A program made the translations under genes and the position numbers. Shown here piece by piece: positions 1-5,899 of a DNA stretch of 5,899 nucleotides. This DNA is from Comamonadaceae bacterium (lineage in GTDB: Bacteria > Pseudomonadota > Gammaproteobacteria > Burkholderiales > Burkholderiaceae). The stretch covers positions 1-5,899 of the forward strand of contig CANGSD010000094.1 in NCBI GenBank assembly GCA_947455875.1, given 5' to 3'. Numbering within the stretch: the first letter of the stretch is position 1; each line of letters starts with the position of its first letter. The notes beneath the pieces were generated by a model. The model worked only from the letters and a program-made list of their open reading frames with translations. It was not told the origin of the DNA and did not search any database.

Positions 1-140
1 AATTCGACTTCGTTATAATCAACGAAGTATTTGAGCGTGCGCTGTTTGACCTTAAAACCATCGTGCACGCCCAGCGCCTGAAGTTTTCGGCGCAGCGCCG
101 CACCCGGGCCGCCACCTTCAAGGCCCTCCACATCATCTGA
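1..140 (+). CDS. gmk: Guanylate kinase, C-terminal end (partial)
   Basis: Only the last 45 codons are present; the reading frame starts at base 3 and ends with TGA at 138-140. Guanylate kinase phosphorylates GMP to GDP in the cytoplasm, feeding GTP and hence (p)ppGpp synthesis. The visible residues begin [20 protein letters not shown] and continue into a basic [13 protein letters not shown] helix. This matches the end of the family: the FDYVI(I/V)N strand near the nucleotide-binding core, then the C-terminal helix with its conserved DL-TI-AxRL pattern. The catalytic P-loop and GMP-binding parts lie outside the window, so activity cannot be judged. The gene is followed 18 bases later by rpoZ on the same strand, the standard gmk-rpoZ arrangement of beta- and gammaproteobacteria, and the two are probably co-transcribed. 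Confidence 0.9.
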   Translation, partial: FDFVIINEVFERALFDLKTIVHAQRLKFSAQRRTRAATFKALHII

Positions 141-146
141 CCCCAC

Positions 147-150
147 GGAG
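147..150 (+). promoter_or_regulatory. Ribosome binding site of rpoZ
   Basis: GGAG lies 8 bases before the ATG at 159, normal Shine-Dalgarno spacing. It sits in the short gmk-rpoZ gap and supports the chosen rpoZ start. Confidence 0.7.
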
Positions 151-158
151 CAACGCCC

Positions 159-362
159 ATGGCCCGCATCACCGTCGAAGACTGCCTGCAAAAGATCCCC
201 AATCGTTTCCAGCTGGTGCTGGCCGCGACTTACCGCGCCCGCACGCTCAGTCAGGGTCATGCCGCCAAAATCGAGAGCAAGAACAAGCCCGGTGTCACCG
301 CCCTGCGCGAGATCGCCGAAGGCAAGATCGGTCTGGAGATGCTGAAAAAAGTCCCGGGCTGA
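159..362 (+). CDS. rpoZ: DNA-directed RNA polymerase omega subunit
   Basis: A 67-residue protein beginning [20 protein letters not shown]. The omega subunit chaperones the beta' subunit during RNA polymerase assembly. Together with beta' it forms ppGpp binding site 1, as known from E. coli. The family hallmarks are all visible: the MAR-(V/I)-TVEDC start, the NRF(Q/E)LV helix, the A-YRAR segment, and the core [14 protein letters not shown] near residues 46-58. The protein is shorter than E. coli omega (91 residues) because the acidic C-terminal tail is absent; such short omegas are usual in Burkholderiales. The N-terminal A-R-x-T, implicated in the ppGpp site, is conserved. It lies 18 bases after gmk and is closed by a strong intrinsic terminator starting about 30 bases after the stop. 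Confidence 0.97.
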   Translation: MARITVEDCLQKIPNRFQLVLAATYRARTLSQGHAAKIESKNKPGVTALREIAEGKIGLEMLKKVPG

Positions 363-393
363 CCGCGCCCCTGAGGCCCACCGGGCCTGCCGC

Positions 394-421
394 AAAAAGC
401 ACCGCGCCGCGGTGCTTTTTT
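394..421 (+). terminator. Rho-independent terminator after rpoZ
   Basis: A perfect 7-bp stem, GCACCGC (399-405) and GCGGTGC (409-415), with a 3-base loop GCC, is followed by six T residues (416-421). Five A residues (394-398) precede the stem, so it can extend to 12 bp and may also work in the opposite direction. A second hairpin, AGGCCC-ACC-GGGCCT (374-388), lies just upstream. The terminator lies between rpoZ and spoT, genes that are co-transcribed in E. coli. Confidence 0.9.
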
Positions 422-460
422 CATGTTCCAACGCCTTGGGCACGGGCTCGCGCTACATTT

Positions 461-465
461 AAGGG
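461..465 (+). promoter_or_regulatory. Shine-Dalgarno-like AAGGG that bears on the spoT start
   Basis: AAGGG directly abuts the ATG at 466, leaving no spacer, so it cannot serve that ATG in the usual way. It is 9 bases from an in-frame GTG at 475, which is normal spacing. An in-frame TAA at 460-462 rules out any longer start. Initiation may therefore be at GTG 475 (762 residues) rather than at ATG 466. Confidence 0.45.
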
Positions 466-2763
466 ATGAGTGCGGTGCTCGACCCCTCTTCCGGCAAACG
501 CAAGCGCCCGGCCCCCGTCGTCCCCAGTTCCGCCCAGGCCAAGGCGGCGGCGGCCAGCTTTGCCGCGCTCATGGCCAAGCTCGATTACCTGGACGCCAGC
601 GACATCGAGCAGGTGCGCCAGGCCTATCGCTTCGCCGACGAAGCCCACCTGGGCCAGATCCGCGCCAGTGGCGACCCCTACATCACCCACCCGATCGCCG
701 TTGCCGCCCAGTGCGCGCAGTGGAAGCTCGACGCCCAGGCCCTGATGGCGGCCCTGCTGCATGACGCGCTCGAAGATTGCGGCGTCACCAAGCCCGAATT
801 GATCGAGCGCTTTGGTGCCCCGGTGGCCGAGTTGGTCGACGGCCTGACCAAACTGGACAAGCTGCAGTTCAACACCCGCGAAGAGAACCAGGCCGAGTCC
901 TTTCGCAAGATGCTGCTGGCCATGGCACGCGATGTGCGCGTCATCCTGATCAAGCTGGCCGACCGCTCGCACAATATGCGCACCCTCAACGATATGCCGC
1001 GTGCCAAATGGCACCGCATTTCGTCAGAGACGCTGGAGATCTACGCGCCCATCGCCAACCGCCTGGGCCTGAACCAGACCTACCGCGAGCTGCAAGAACT
1101 CGCCTTCAGCCACATCAAGCCCTGGCGCCATGCGGTGCTGGCCAAGGCCGTGACCAAGGCCCGCAGCCGCCGGCGCGACCTGATTCAAAAGGTGCAGCGC
1201 GAGGTCGAGACAGCCTTCGAGGCGGCGGGCCTGAAGCTCCGACTGGCCGGGCGCGAAAAAACGCTCTATTCCATCTACCGCAAGATGGACGAAAAGCATC
1301 TGAGCTTCGCGCAGGTCACCGACATCTATGGCCTGCGCGTGATCCTGCCGCGCCTGATCGACTGCTACACCGCGCTGGGCATCCTGCACCAGATGTACAA
1401 GCCAGTACCGGGGCGCTTCAAGGACCACATCGCCATCCCCAAGGTTAACGGCTACCAGTCGCTACACACCACTCTGGTGGGGCCTTCGGGCGTGAACGTC
1501 GAATTCCAGATCCGCACCGAGGGCATGCACGTGGTGGCGGAATCAGGCGTGGCGGCCCACTGGCTGTACAAGGCCAACCCCTCCGACGACGAAGCCGCCG
1601 ACCGCACCGGTGCCCAGTGGCTGCAATCGCTGCTGGACATCCAGCACGAAACACGGGACGCCGCCGAGTTCTGGGATCACGTCAAGATCGACCTGTTTCC
1701 CGACGCGGTCTATGTGTTCACACCCAAGAGCCAGATCATGGCCCTGCCCCGCGGCGCCACGGTGGTCGACTTCGCCTACGCCATTCACAGCAACATCGGC
1801 GATCACGTCGTGGCCGCCAAGATCAACAGCGCGCAAGTGCCCCTGCGCACCGAGCTCAAAAACGGCGACGTCGTCGAGGTCGAGACCGCCACCGCCTCGA
1901 CGCCGGATCCGGCCTGGCTCGGCTTCGTGCGTACCGGGCGCGCACGCTCCAAGATCCGGCATCACCTCAAGACCCTGGCGCAGGCCGAATCACAAGGTCT
2001 GGGCGAGAAGCTGCTGACGCAGGCCCTGCGTGCCGAAGGCATCGAGCGACTGCCTGACATCGACGAACACCACCAGCTGGTCTGGGACAAGCTGCTGCGA
2101 TTCACTGGCAGCCGAAACCGCGACGAACTCTTGATGGACATCGGTCTGGGCAAGCGCATTGCCAGCATCGTGGCCAAACGTCTGGTCACGCTGCTGTCCG
2201 AAAACGGCGCCAAGCGCGACGCGCTGCTCATGACGCGCGAGCGCTTCACCGCCCACGAAAACCCGGCACATGGCGCTGTCATCCTGGACGGCAGCGAGAA
2301 CGCCTCGGTGCAATACGCCAGCTGCTGCCGCCCGGTGCCGGGCGATCGCATCGTCGGCTACCTGGGGCGCGGTGAAGGCCTGGTGGTCCACGCCGAGGAT
2401 TGCAGCGCCGCGCGCCGCTTGTTGCACAAGGACAGCGAGCGTTTCATCGGTGTCGAATGGTCCGACGAGCCCACGCGCTCCTTCGAGACCCACCTGATCG
2501 TGACGGTAGGTAATGGCAAGGGCGTGCTGGCACGCGTTGCCTCGGCCATGGCTGGCGCCGAGGCCGACATCACCCACGTCGACATGGACGAAGGTCGAGC
2601 CCCAGACGCCGCCGACCTGCGCTTCTTGGTGGCCGTGAGAGACCGCAGCCATCTGGAGGCGGTGATGCGTGCGATCCAACGCATTCCCGATGTCCTGCGG
2701 GTGCAGCGCACGCGCCGCAGCGGCTGGAACAACGGCGCGGACGACGCTCAGGCCGCTGGGTAA
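466..2763 (+). CDS. spoT: Bifunctional (p)ppGpp synthetase / (p)ppGpp 3'-pyrophosphohydrolase, SpoT/Rel type
   Basis: A 765-residue long RSH protein (E. coli SpoT is 702) that makes and degrades the stringent-response alarmone. Domains in order: an HD hydrolase with H75, H99-D100, E103-D104 and the ADRSHNMRT motif (D166, N170); a synthetase with GREK at 262-265, D286 in DIYGLRV, RFKD at 317-320, YQSLHT at 330-335 and E346 in EFQIRT; TGS at about 405-470; a helical linker; a conserved-cysteine zinc-finger-like segment with C620-C621 (SCCRPVPGD), H642 and C646; and a C-terminal ACT domain at about 673-748. The RxKD form of the synthetase loop is that of bifunctional Rel/SpoT enzymes, not the ExDD form of RelA. 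All key residues of both active sites appear present, so both activities are plausible. The N-terminus carries about 30 extra basic/alanine-rich residues. The start at 466 is uncertain; GTG 475 has better Shine-Dalgarno spacing. A terminator upstream suggests its own promoter or read-through. The 3' end overlaps greB by 16 bases. Confidence 0.96.
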   Translation: MSAVLDPSSGKRKRPAPVVPSSAQAKAAAASFAALMAKLDYLDASDIEQVRQAYRFADEAHLGQIRASGDPYITHPIAVAAQCAQWKLDAQALMAALLHDALEDCGVTKPELIERFGAPVAELVDGLTKLDKLQFNTREENQAESFRKMLLAMARDVRVILIKLADRSHNMRTLNDMPRAKWHRISSETLEIYAPIANRLGLNQTYRELQELAFSHIKPWRHAVLAKAVTKARSRRRDLIQKVQREVETAFEAAGLKLRLAGREKTLYSIYRKMDEKHLSFAQVTDIYGLRVILPRLIDCYTALGILHQMYKPVPGRFKDHIAIPKVNGYQSLHTTLVGPSGVNVEFQIRTEGMHVVAESGVAAHWLYKANPSDDEAADRTGAQWLQSLLDIQHETRDAAEFWDHVKIDLFPDAVYVFTPKSQIMALPRGATVVDFAYAIHSNIGDHVVAAKINSAQVPLRTELKNGDVVEVETATASTPDPAWLGFVRTGRARSKIRHHLKTLAQAESQGLGEKLLTQALRAEGIERLPDIDEHHQLVWDKLLRFTGSRNRDELLMDIGLGKRIASIVAKRLVTLLSENGAKRDALLMTRERFTAHENPAHGAVILDGSENASVQYASCCRPVPGDRIVGYLGRGEGLVVHAEDCSAARRLLHKDSERFIGVEWSDEPTRSFETHLIVTVGNGKGVLARVASAMAGAEADITHVDMDEGRAPDAADLRFLVAVRDRSHLEAVMRAIQRIPDVLRVQRTRRSGWNNGADDAQAAG

Positions 2764-3302
2764 CGCACCTGCAAGACCTCGATCGTCTGCGCGCCTGCAG
2801 GTGTGAGCAGCTTCACTTCATCGCCCTCGCGGGCCTTGAGTAGTGCCCGTGCAATGGGCGAGATCCAACTGACCTGCCCCAGGCTGCTATCGGCCTCGTC
2901 AATACCGAGGATGGTGACCTCGCGCTCGCTGCCGTCCTCGCTGGCGTAACGCACGGTCGCACCGAAGAACACCTGGTCACGCCCGTGGTGCACGCAGGGG
3001 TCGGTGACCTCGGCGATCTCCAGCCGCTTGGTCAGGAAGCGGATGCGGCGGTCGATCTCGCGCAGGCGCTTCTTGCCATACAGGTAGTCGCCGTTCTCCG
3101 AGCGGTCTCCGTTGCCGGCCGCCCAGTGCACGACTTCGACCACGCGCGGGCGCTCGTCGTCGATCAGATGCAAAAGCTCGGCCCGCAGGCGCGCGTAGCC
3201 GGCGGGCGTGATGTAGTTGCGTGCGCCCGCAGGCACCGCGGACGCCCCCGGTGGCAGGTCGTCGTCCTCGGAGTCGGTCTCGCGGGTGAAGGCCTTGTTC
3301 AT
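2748..3302 (-). CDS. greB: Transcription elongation factor GreB
   Basis: A 184-residue protein starting MNKAFTRETD. Gre factors insert a coiled coil through the RNA polymerase secondary channel and stimulate cleavage of backtracked RNA. Residues about 30-100 form the coiled coil. The tip motif is DRSENGDYLYGKKR (D66, E69 and N70 visible), the GreB-type rather than GreA-type signature, followed by the basic helix LREIDRRIRFLTKRLE. Residues about 108-182 form the C-terminal FKBP-like domain, with VFFGATV and GQVSWISPIARALLKAREGD. It is longer than E. coli GreB because of an acidic N-terminal stretch (ETDSEDDDLPPG) typical of betaproteobacterial versions. The open frame continues upstream to 3932, but that part is arginine/proline-rich, lies antisense to the next gene and is not GreB-like, so ATG 3302 is preferred. 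No good Shine-Dalgarno precedes it. A TTGTCA -35-like site (3361-3366, minus strand) has only a poor -10 partner. The stop lies within the end of spoT. Confidence 0.95.
   Translation of the reverse strand: MNKAFTRETDSEDDDLPPGASAVPAGARNYITPAGYARLRAELLHLIDDERPRVVEVVHWAAGNGDRSENGDYLYGKKRLREIDRRIRFLTKRLEIAEVTDPCVHHGRDQVFFGATVRYASEDGSEREVTILGIDEADSSLGQVSWISPIARALLKAREGDEVKLLTPAGAQTIEVLQVRYPAA
2764..2805. repeat. Inverted repeat just after the spoT stop, inside the greB 3' end
   Basis: CACCTGCA (2766-2773) pairs perfectly with TGCAGGTG (2796-2803). A flanking C-G pair and a G-T wobble extend it to 10 bp. Inside the loop, AGAC (2774-2777) can pair with GTCT (2785-2788) and continue the stem with a bulge. 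It begins one base after the spoT TAA. No T-run follows, so it is not a standard intrinsic terminator. It could protect the spoT mRNA 3' end, or it may be chance. Confidence 0.45.
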
Positions 3303-3375
3303 CGTGCGGCAAGCATAGCCGGGGCGGCAACGGGCTCCTACAAAGGCCGCGGTGCACGCCTGACAAGCGACTCGC

Positions 3376-3380
3376 GAGGG
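3376..3380 (+). promoter_or_regulatory. Possible ribosome binding site of the kinase-like gene
   Basis: GAGGG lies 11 bases before ATG 3392 and 20 bases before the next in-frame ATG at 3401. The spacing is slightly long but favours 3392. It lies in the 89-base divergent gap with greB, where I see no convincing -35/-10 pair for either gene. Confidence 0.35.
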
Positions 3381-3391
3381 CGCTGCCCAGA

Positions 3392-4096
3392 ATGCCCTCG
3401 ATGCATGCAAACGCGCCCCCAGGCCAGGCCCGAGAAGCCGCGCGCTATGCCGTCCTGCAGCGAATCGGTCCCGCCTTGCGACATGACCTGGTGGTGAATC
3501 TGCAAGCCTTAGGCATGCTGACGGACGTGGTGGCGAACCGCCTGGAGCGGGGGCTACCGCCCTTGGCCGACCTGCAACACCAGCTTGCGCGCATACAACG
3601 TACCACCCGCGACGCGATCGCCCAGTCGCTGCGTGTGGCGGCGTGGCTGGTGCCCCCAGAAGATGACAGCGTCGATCTGCGCACCAGCCTGCAAGAGTGC
3701 CTGGCCCTGGTTCGCAGCGGGCTCGAACACCGCGGGTTCTCCTTGCAGGTCGACTGGCCTGCCGCCGGTTTTGAGGTCTCGGGCACCCTCGTACGGCCAC
3801 TGCTGCTGGCGGCCTTGCTCCACCTGAGCGATCAGGCGCGAGCGCCCAGCGAACTGCAGGTAAATGGCCGCGCCCAGGGAAACCAGGCCACCCTGACGCT
3901 GGCGTGCCCGGCTGCGAACGGTAATGGCGCATGCGAGGCGATGGATCTCGATCTGCCCTATCGGCCGCTCGCGGCCTTGGATGTCCAGGCCCTGGCTGTC
4001 AGCGGGTCGGTCGACCTGCGTGTGCAGGCCGGTCAGATCGACATCCGACTGGCACGTCTGGTGCCCACCACGCCGCTACAGATCGCGCCGATCTGA
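3392..4096 (+). CDS. Histidine kinase-like protein with degenerate ATPase domain (putative phosphotransfer protein)
   Basis: A 234-residue soluble protein with no signal peptide or membrane segment; I cannot assign a named family. Residues about 12-50 and 57-86 form two helices resembling a DHp four-helix-bundle hairpin. H31-D32 in ALRHDLVVNLQALGML is a candidate phospho-acceptor. Residues 94-145 follow the pattern of the start of a kinase ATPase domain (VDLRTSLQECLALV, GFSLQVDW, then LLLAALLHLSDQA). However, the N-box asparagine is missing at the expected place, no DxGxG box is visible, and the lid is reduced. The end (LDVQALAVSGSVDLRVQAGQIDIRLARL) resembles the last helix and strand of the same fold. 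This suggests a protein that does not bind ATP, similar in plan to ChpT-type histidine phosphotransferases, or a pseudokinase scaffold. It is divergent from greB and convergent with the GGDEF-EAL gene, overlapping it by 21 bases. ATG 3401 is an alternative start. The coding call is firm; the function is inference. Confidence 0.75.
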   Translation: MPSMHANAPPGQAREAARYAVLQRIGPALRHDLVVNLQALGMLTDVVANRLERGLPPLADLQHQLARIQRTTRDAIAQSLRVAAWLVPPEDDSVDLRTSLQECLALVRSGLEHRGFSLQVDWPAAGFEVSGTLVRPLLLAALLHLSDQARAPSELQVNGRAQGNQATLTLACPAANGNGACEAMDLDLPYRPLAALDVQALAVSGSVDLRVQAGQIDIRLARLVPTTPLQIAPI

Positions 4097-5899
4097 AGAC
4101 CGACTGTCGATGTAAGCCTCCAGGTCGGCGATCGGCAGCGGCGGACAAAACAGATGCCCCTGAAAGGCCTGACAGCCCTGGCTCGCCAGAAACGTACGCT
4201 GCGCCTCGGTCTCCACGCCCTCGGCGATCACGTCCAGCCGCAGGCTCTGCGCCAGACCGATGATGGTGCGCGCGATCGCCGCATCGTTGGCGTCGGTGAG
4301 CAAGTCCTTCACGAACGCGCGGTCGATCTTCAGCTGGTTCAAAGGCAGGCGCTTGAGGTAAGACAGCGAGGAATAGCCCATGCCGAAATCGTCCAGCGAC
4401 AGCGCGACGCCCATGGCTTGGAGTTTCCCCATCTTGGCAATCGTCACCTCGATGCCTTCGGCCAGCAGGCTCTCAGTCAGTTCGAGCTTGAGTTTGCGCG
4501 GCGCGATGCCGGCCTGCGCGATCGCCTCCATCACCTGGTCGACAAACTGCGGGTCGCGAAACTGGCGGGCGCTGACATTGACCGCGATCGACAGGTGCTG
4601 GCGCACAGCATCGCCCGCCCAACGCGCCAGCTGCGCGCAGGCCTGACCCAGCACCCAGCGGCCAATATCCAGGATCAAGGAAGTTTCTTCGGCGGTCGGA
4701 ATGAACTGCGCGGGCGCCACGAGCCCCCGCACCGGGTGCCGCCATCGAAGCAAGGCTTCGACCCCGGTCATGCGGCCTTGCCCGTCGACTTGCGGCTGGT
4801 AGTCGAGCGTGAACTGCTCCTCACGCCAGGCCTGACGCAAATCGGCGGCCAGCGACGCGTGGGCGCTGGCCACGGCCTGCATCTGCGGATCAAAAAAACA
4901 CACCGTGTTGCGGCCGGCGCGCTTGGCCTGGTACATGGCGAGGTCGGCCTGCTTCAACAGCTCGGTGACCGGCGCGGGCTGCGGGCCGAACACCGTCACG
5001 CCGATGCTGCAGGTGCTGTGATGCAGATAGCCTGGCAGCGGATAGGGCTCGCCCAGCGCCCGCAGGATGCGATCAGCCACACCCGCTGCGGCGGCCGTCG
5101 CGGCCTGCGGGCCAGCATGGTGCGGCGCCATCAGGATCACGAACTCGTCACCCCCCAGGCGGGCCACCGTGTCTTGCGGGGCCACGCACGCCCTGAGGCG
5201 ATCCGCCACCTGCTGCAGCAGCAGATCACCCTTTTGATGGCCCAGCGTGTCGTTCAGGACCTTGAAGTTATCCAGATCGATGAACATCAGCGCGCCCCCT
5301 TGCGCGCCGGCGCGCTGATCGAGCGTGGCATGCAGACGGTCCAGGAGCAGCTGTCGATTGGGCAGGCCGGTGAGCGCGTCATAGAACGCCAGGTGACGGA
5401 TCCTGCGCTCGGACGCCTTGCGCTCGGTCACATCGCGTCCCACTGCCACCCAGTGCGTGAGCTTGCGGGACTTGTCCCAGACCGGCGAGATATCCAGGTC
5501 GACCCAGAAAGGCTCGCCGTCCTTGCGATAGTTGATCAAGTCCACCCGCACCGGCTGCCATTGTTCAAGCGCGTTGCGTATCTGGTTCAGGCGCTCACGC
5601 TGCGTCTGCGGCCCCTGCAGAAAGCGCGGCGAGCGACCCAGCACCTCGGCCCGCGCGTAGCCGGTGCGTGATTCAAACGCATCGTTGACGAAAACGATGC
5701 GGGGGCCCGGCTCCTTGAAGGGCCCGGCTTCGGTGAGGATCACCAGGTCATTGAGCCGGGCGATGCTGCCTTCGAGCAATCGCAGCTGCTCCTGCGACTG
5801 TCGGCGCGTCGTGACATCGCGAATCTGCAGGGCCAGGCCGTCGGCAAAGGGCTCGCCGCGCAGGGCCAGCCACTGGCTCTGGCGGACGTCGAGCGCCTC
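4076..5899 (-). CDS. PAS-PAS(LOV-like)-GGDEF-EAL cyclic-di-GMP enzyme (N-terminus outside the window)
   Basis: 607 residues are visible, counted from the right edge, and the frame is open beyond it. A TTG at 5779 could be read as a start but lies mid-domain, so the gene is treated as partial. Residues 1-32 are the end of a first PAS domain (ALQIRDVTTRR). Residues about 48-160 are a second, LOV-like PAS (VNDAFESRTGY, GRSPRFLQGP, INYRKDGEPFW, VAVGRDVTERK). The GGDEF domain (about 170-330) has YDALTGLPNR, DLDNFKVLNDTLGH and an intact GGDEF at 249-253; the inhibitory RxxD site is degenerate (APQD, 240-243). The EAL domain (about 360-600) has E381 in EALLRW, N441, E473, D503-D504, K524, E560 and Q580, so phosphodiesterase residues look complete. 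The protein probably makes and/or degrades c-di-GMP under PAS control; which activity dominates cannot be told. No membrane segment is visible. The stop overlaps the kinase-like gene. Confidence 0.93.
   Translation of the reverse strand, partial: EALDVRQSQWLALRGEPFADGLALQIRDVTTRRQSQEQLRLLEGSIARLNDLVILTEAGPFKEPGPRIVFVNDAFESRTGYARAEVLGRSPRFLQGPQTQRERLNQIRNALEQWQPVRVDLINYRKDGEPFWVDLDISPVWDKSRKLTHWVAVGRDVTERKASERRIRHLAFYDALTGLPNRQLLLDRLHATLDQRAGAQGGALMFIDLDNFKVLNDTLGHQKGDLLLQQVADRLRACVAPQDTVARLGGDEFVILMAPHHAGPQAATAAAAGVADRILRALGEPYPLPGYLHHSTCSIGVTVFGPQPAPVTELLKQADLAMYQAKRAGRNTVCFFDPQMQAVASAHASLAADLRQAWREEQFTLDYQPQVDGQGRMTGVEALLRWRHPVRGLVAPAQFIPTAEETSLILDIGRWVLGQACAQLARWAGDAVRQHLSIAVNVSARQFRDPQFVDQVMEAIAQAGIAPRKLKLELTESLLAEGIEVTIAKMGKLQAMGVALSLDDFGMGYSSLSYLKRLPLNQLKIDRAFVKDLLTDANDAAIARTIIGLAQSLRLDVIAEGVETEAQRTFLASQGCQAFQGHLFCPPLPIADLEAYIDSRSSDRRDL
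4079..4095. repeat. Perfect inverted repeat inside the convergent gene overlap
   Basis: CAGATCG (4079-4085), loop CGC, CGATCTG (4089-4095): a 7-bp perfect stem. After one A-A mismatch, two more pairs (T4077-A4097, C4076-G4098) can form. It lies almost exactly in the 21-base overlap of the two convergent coding ends and covers most of the TGA of the plus-strand gene. No T-run follows on either strand. Confidence 0.5.

Noticed and set aside
1..5. Window opens with AATTC, like an EcoRI-cut end
   Set aside because: Another GAATTC at 1501 is uncut, and the gmk frame simply continues upstream; most likely coincidence.
421..1014. Antisense open frame of 197 codons within spoT (others at 1543-1965 and 1990-2679)
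   Set aside because: Complementary shadows of spoT codon bias; no recognisable domain and no Shine-Dalgarno or promoter support.
777..1448. Plus-strand open frame of 223 codons inside spoT in another frame
   Set aside because: It overlaps the conserved hydrolase and synthetase domains and has low-complexity, R/P/A/G-rich composition.
3338..3366. Minus-strand promoter for greB (TTGTCA, 17-base gap, TTGTAG)
   Set aside because: The -35-like element is good but the -10 matches poorly, so it is not listed as a feature.
3303..3932. N-terminal extension of greB giving a 394-residue protein
   Set aside because: The added part is arginine/proline/alanine-rich without family resemblance, lies antisense to the kinase-like gene, and GreB homologues begin near MNKAF.
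4154..5671. A 505-codon open frame on the plus strand opposite the GGDEF-EAL gene
   Set aside because: It is antisense to a protein with clear domains. Its composition (rich in H, R, Q, L, A) is what a high-GC coding strand gives in reverse, and no motif is recognisable.
5777..5779. TTG start for a 567-residue GGDEF-EAL protein
   Set aside because: The frame stays open for 40 more codons to the window edge and encodes the end of another PAS domain, so the true start is outside the window.

Overview
The window looks like a chromosomal segment of a high-GC betaproteobacterium, most likely order Burkholderiales and probably a Comamonadaceae-type genome. This is inferred from three things: the order gmk-rpoZ-spoT with a convergent greB, the very short 67-residue omega subunit, and the style of the SpoT and GreB proteins. 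No mobile elements, CRISPR arrays, tRNA or rRNA genes were seen, and there is no gene-free stretch longer than about 105 bases.

Layout from left to right. The end of gmk (guanylate kinase, + strand) enters at the left edge. It is followed 18 bases later by rpoZ (RNA polymerase omega) and a strong Rho-independent terminator at about 394-421. Then comes spoT (+), a full-length bifunctional RelA/SpoT-type (p)ppGpp synthetase/hydrolase. greB (-) converges on spoT, and the two coding ends overlap by 16 bases. Across an 89-base divergent gap lies a 234-residue protein (+). It resembles the dimerisation/phosphotransfer part of a histidine kinase joined to a degenerate ATPase-like domain. Its 3' end overlaps by 21 bases the end of a large convergent PAS-PAS(LOV-like)-GGDEF-EAL protein (-), whose N-terminus lies outside the window.

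How the genes fit together. Guanylate kinase supplies GDP/GTP precursors. SpoT makes and degrades (p)ppGpp. Omega forms part of one ppGpp site on RNA polymerase. GreB works in the secondary channel of the same enzyme. The left two thirds is therefore a conserved nucleotide-stress and transcription-elongation neighbourhood. The right third holds signalling genes: a putative phosphotransfer protein and a cyclic-di-GMP enzyme. A functional link between these two, or between them and the stringent-response genes, is inference from position only.

The least ordinary items are four. One is the degenerate kinase-like protein. Another is the LOV-like PAS domain that has lost the photoactive cysteine. 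A third is the terminator between rpoZ and spoT, combined with an unusually placed Shine-Dalgarno sequence at spoT. The last is the pair of tail-to-tail gene overlaps, each with an inverted repeat at or next to it. Most of the window is well-conserved housekeeping DNA, and I do not see convincing evidence of a wholly new multi-gene system.
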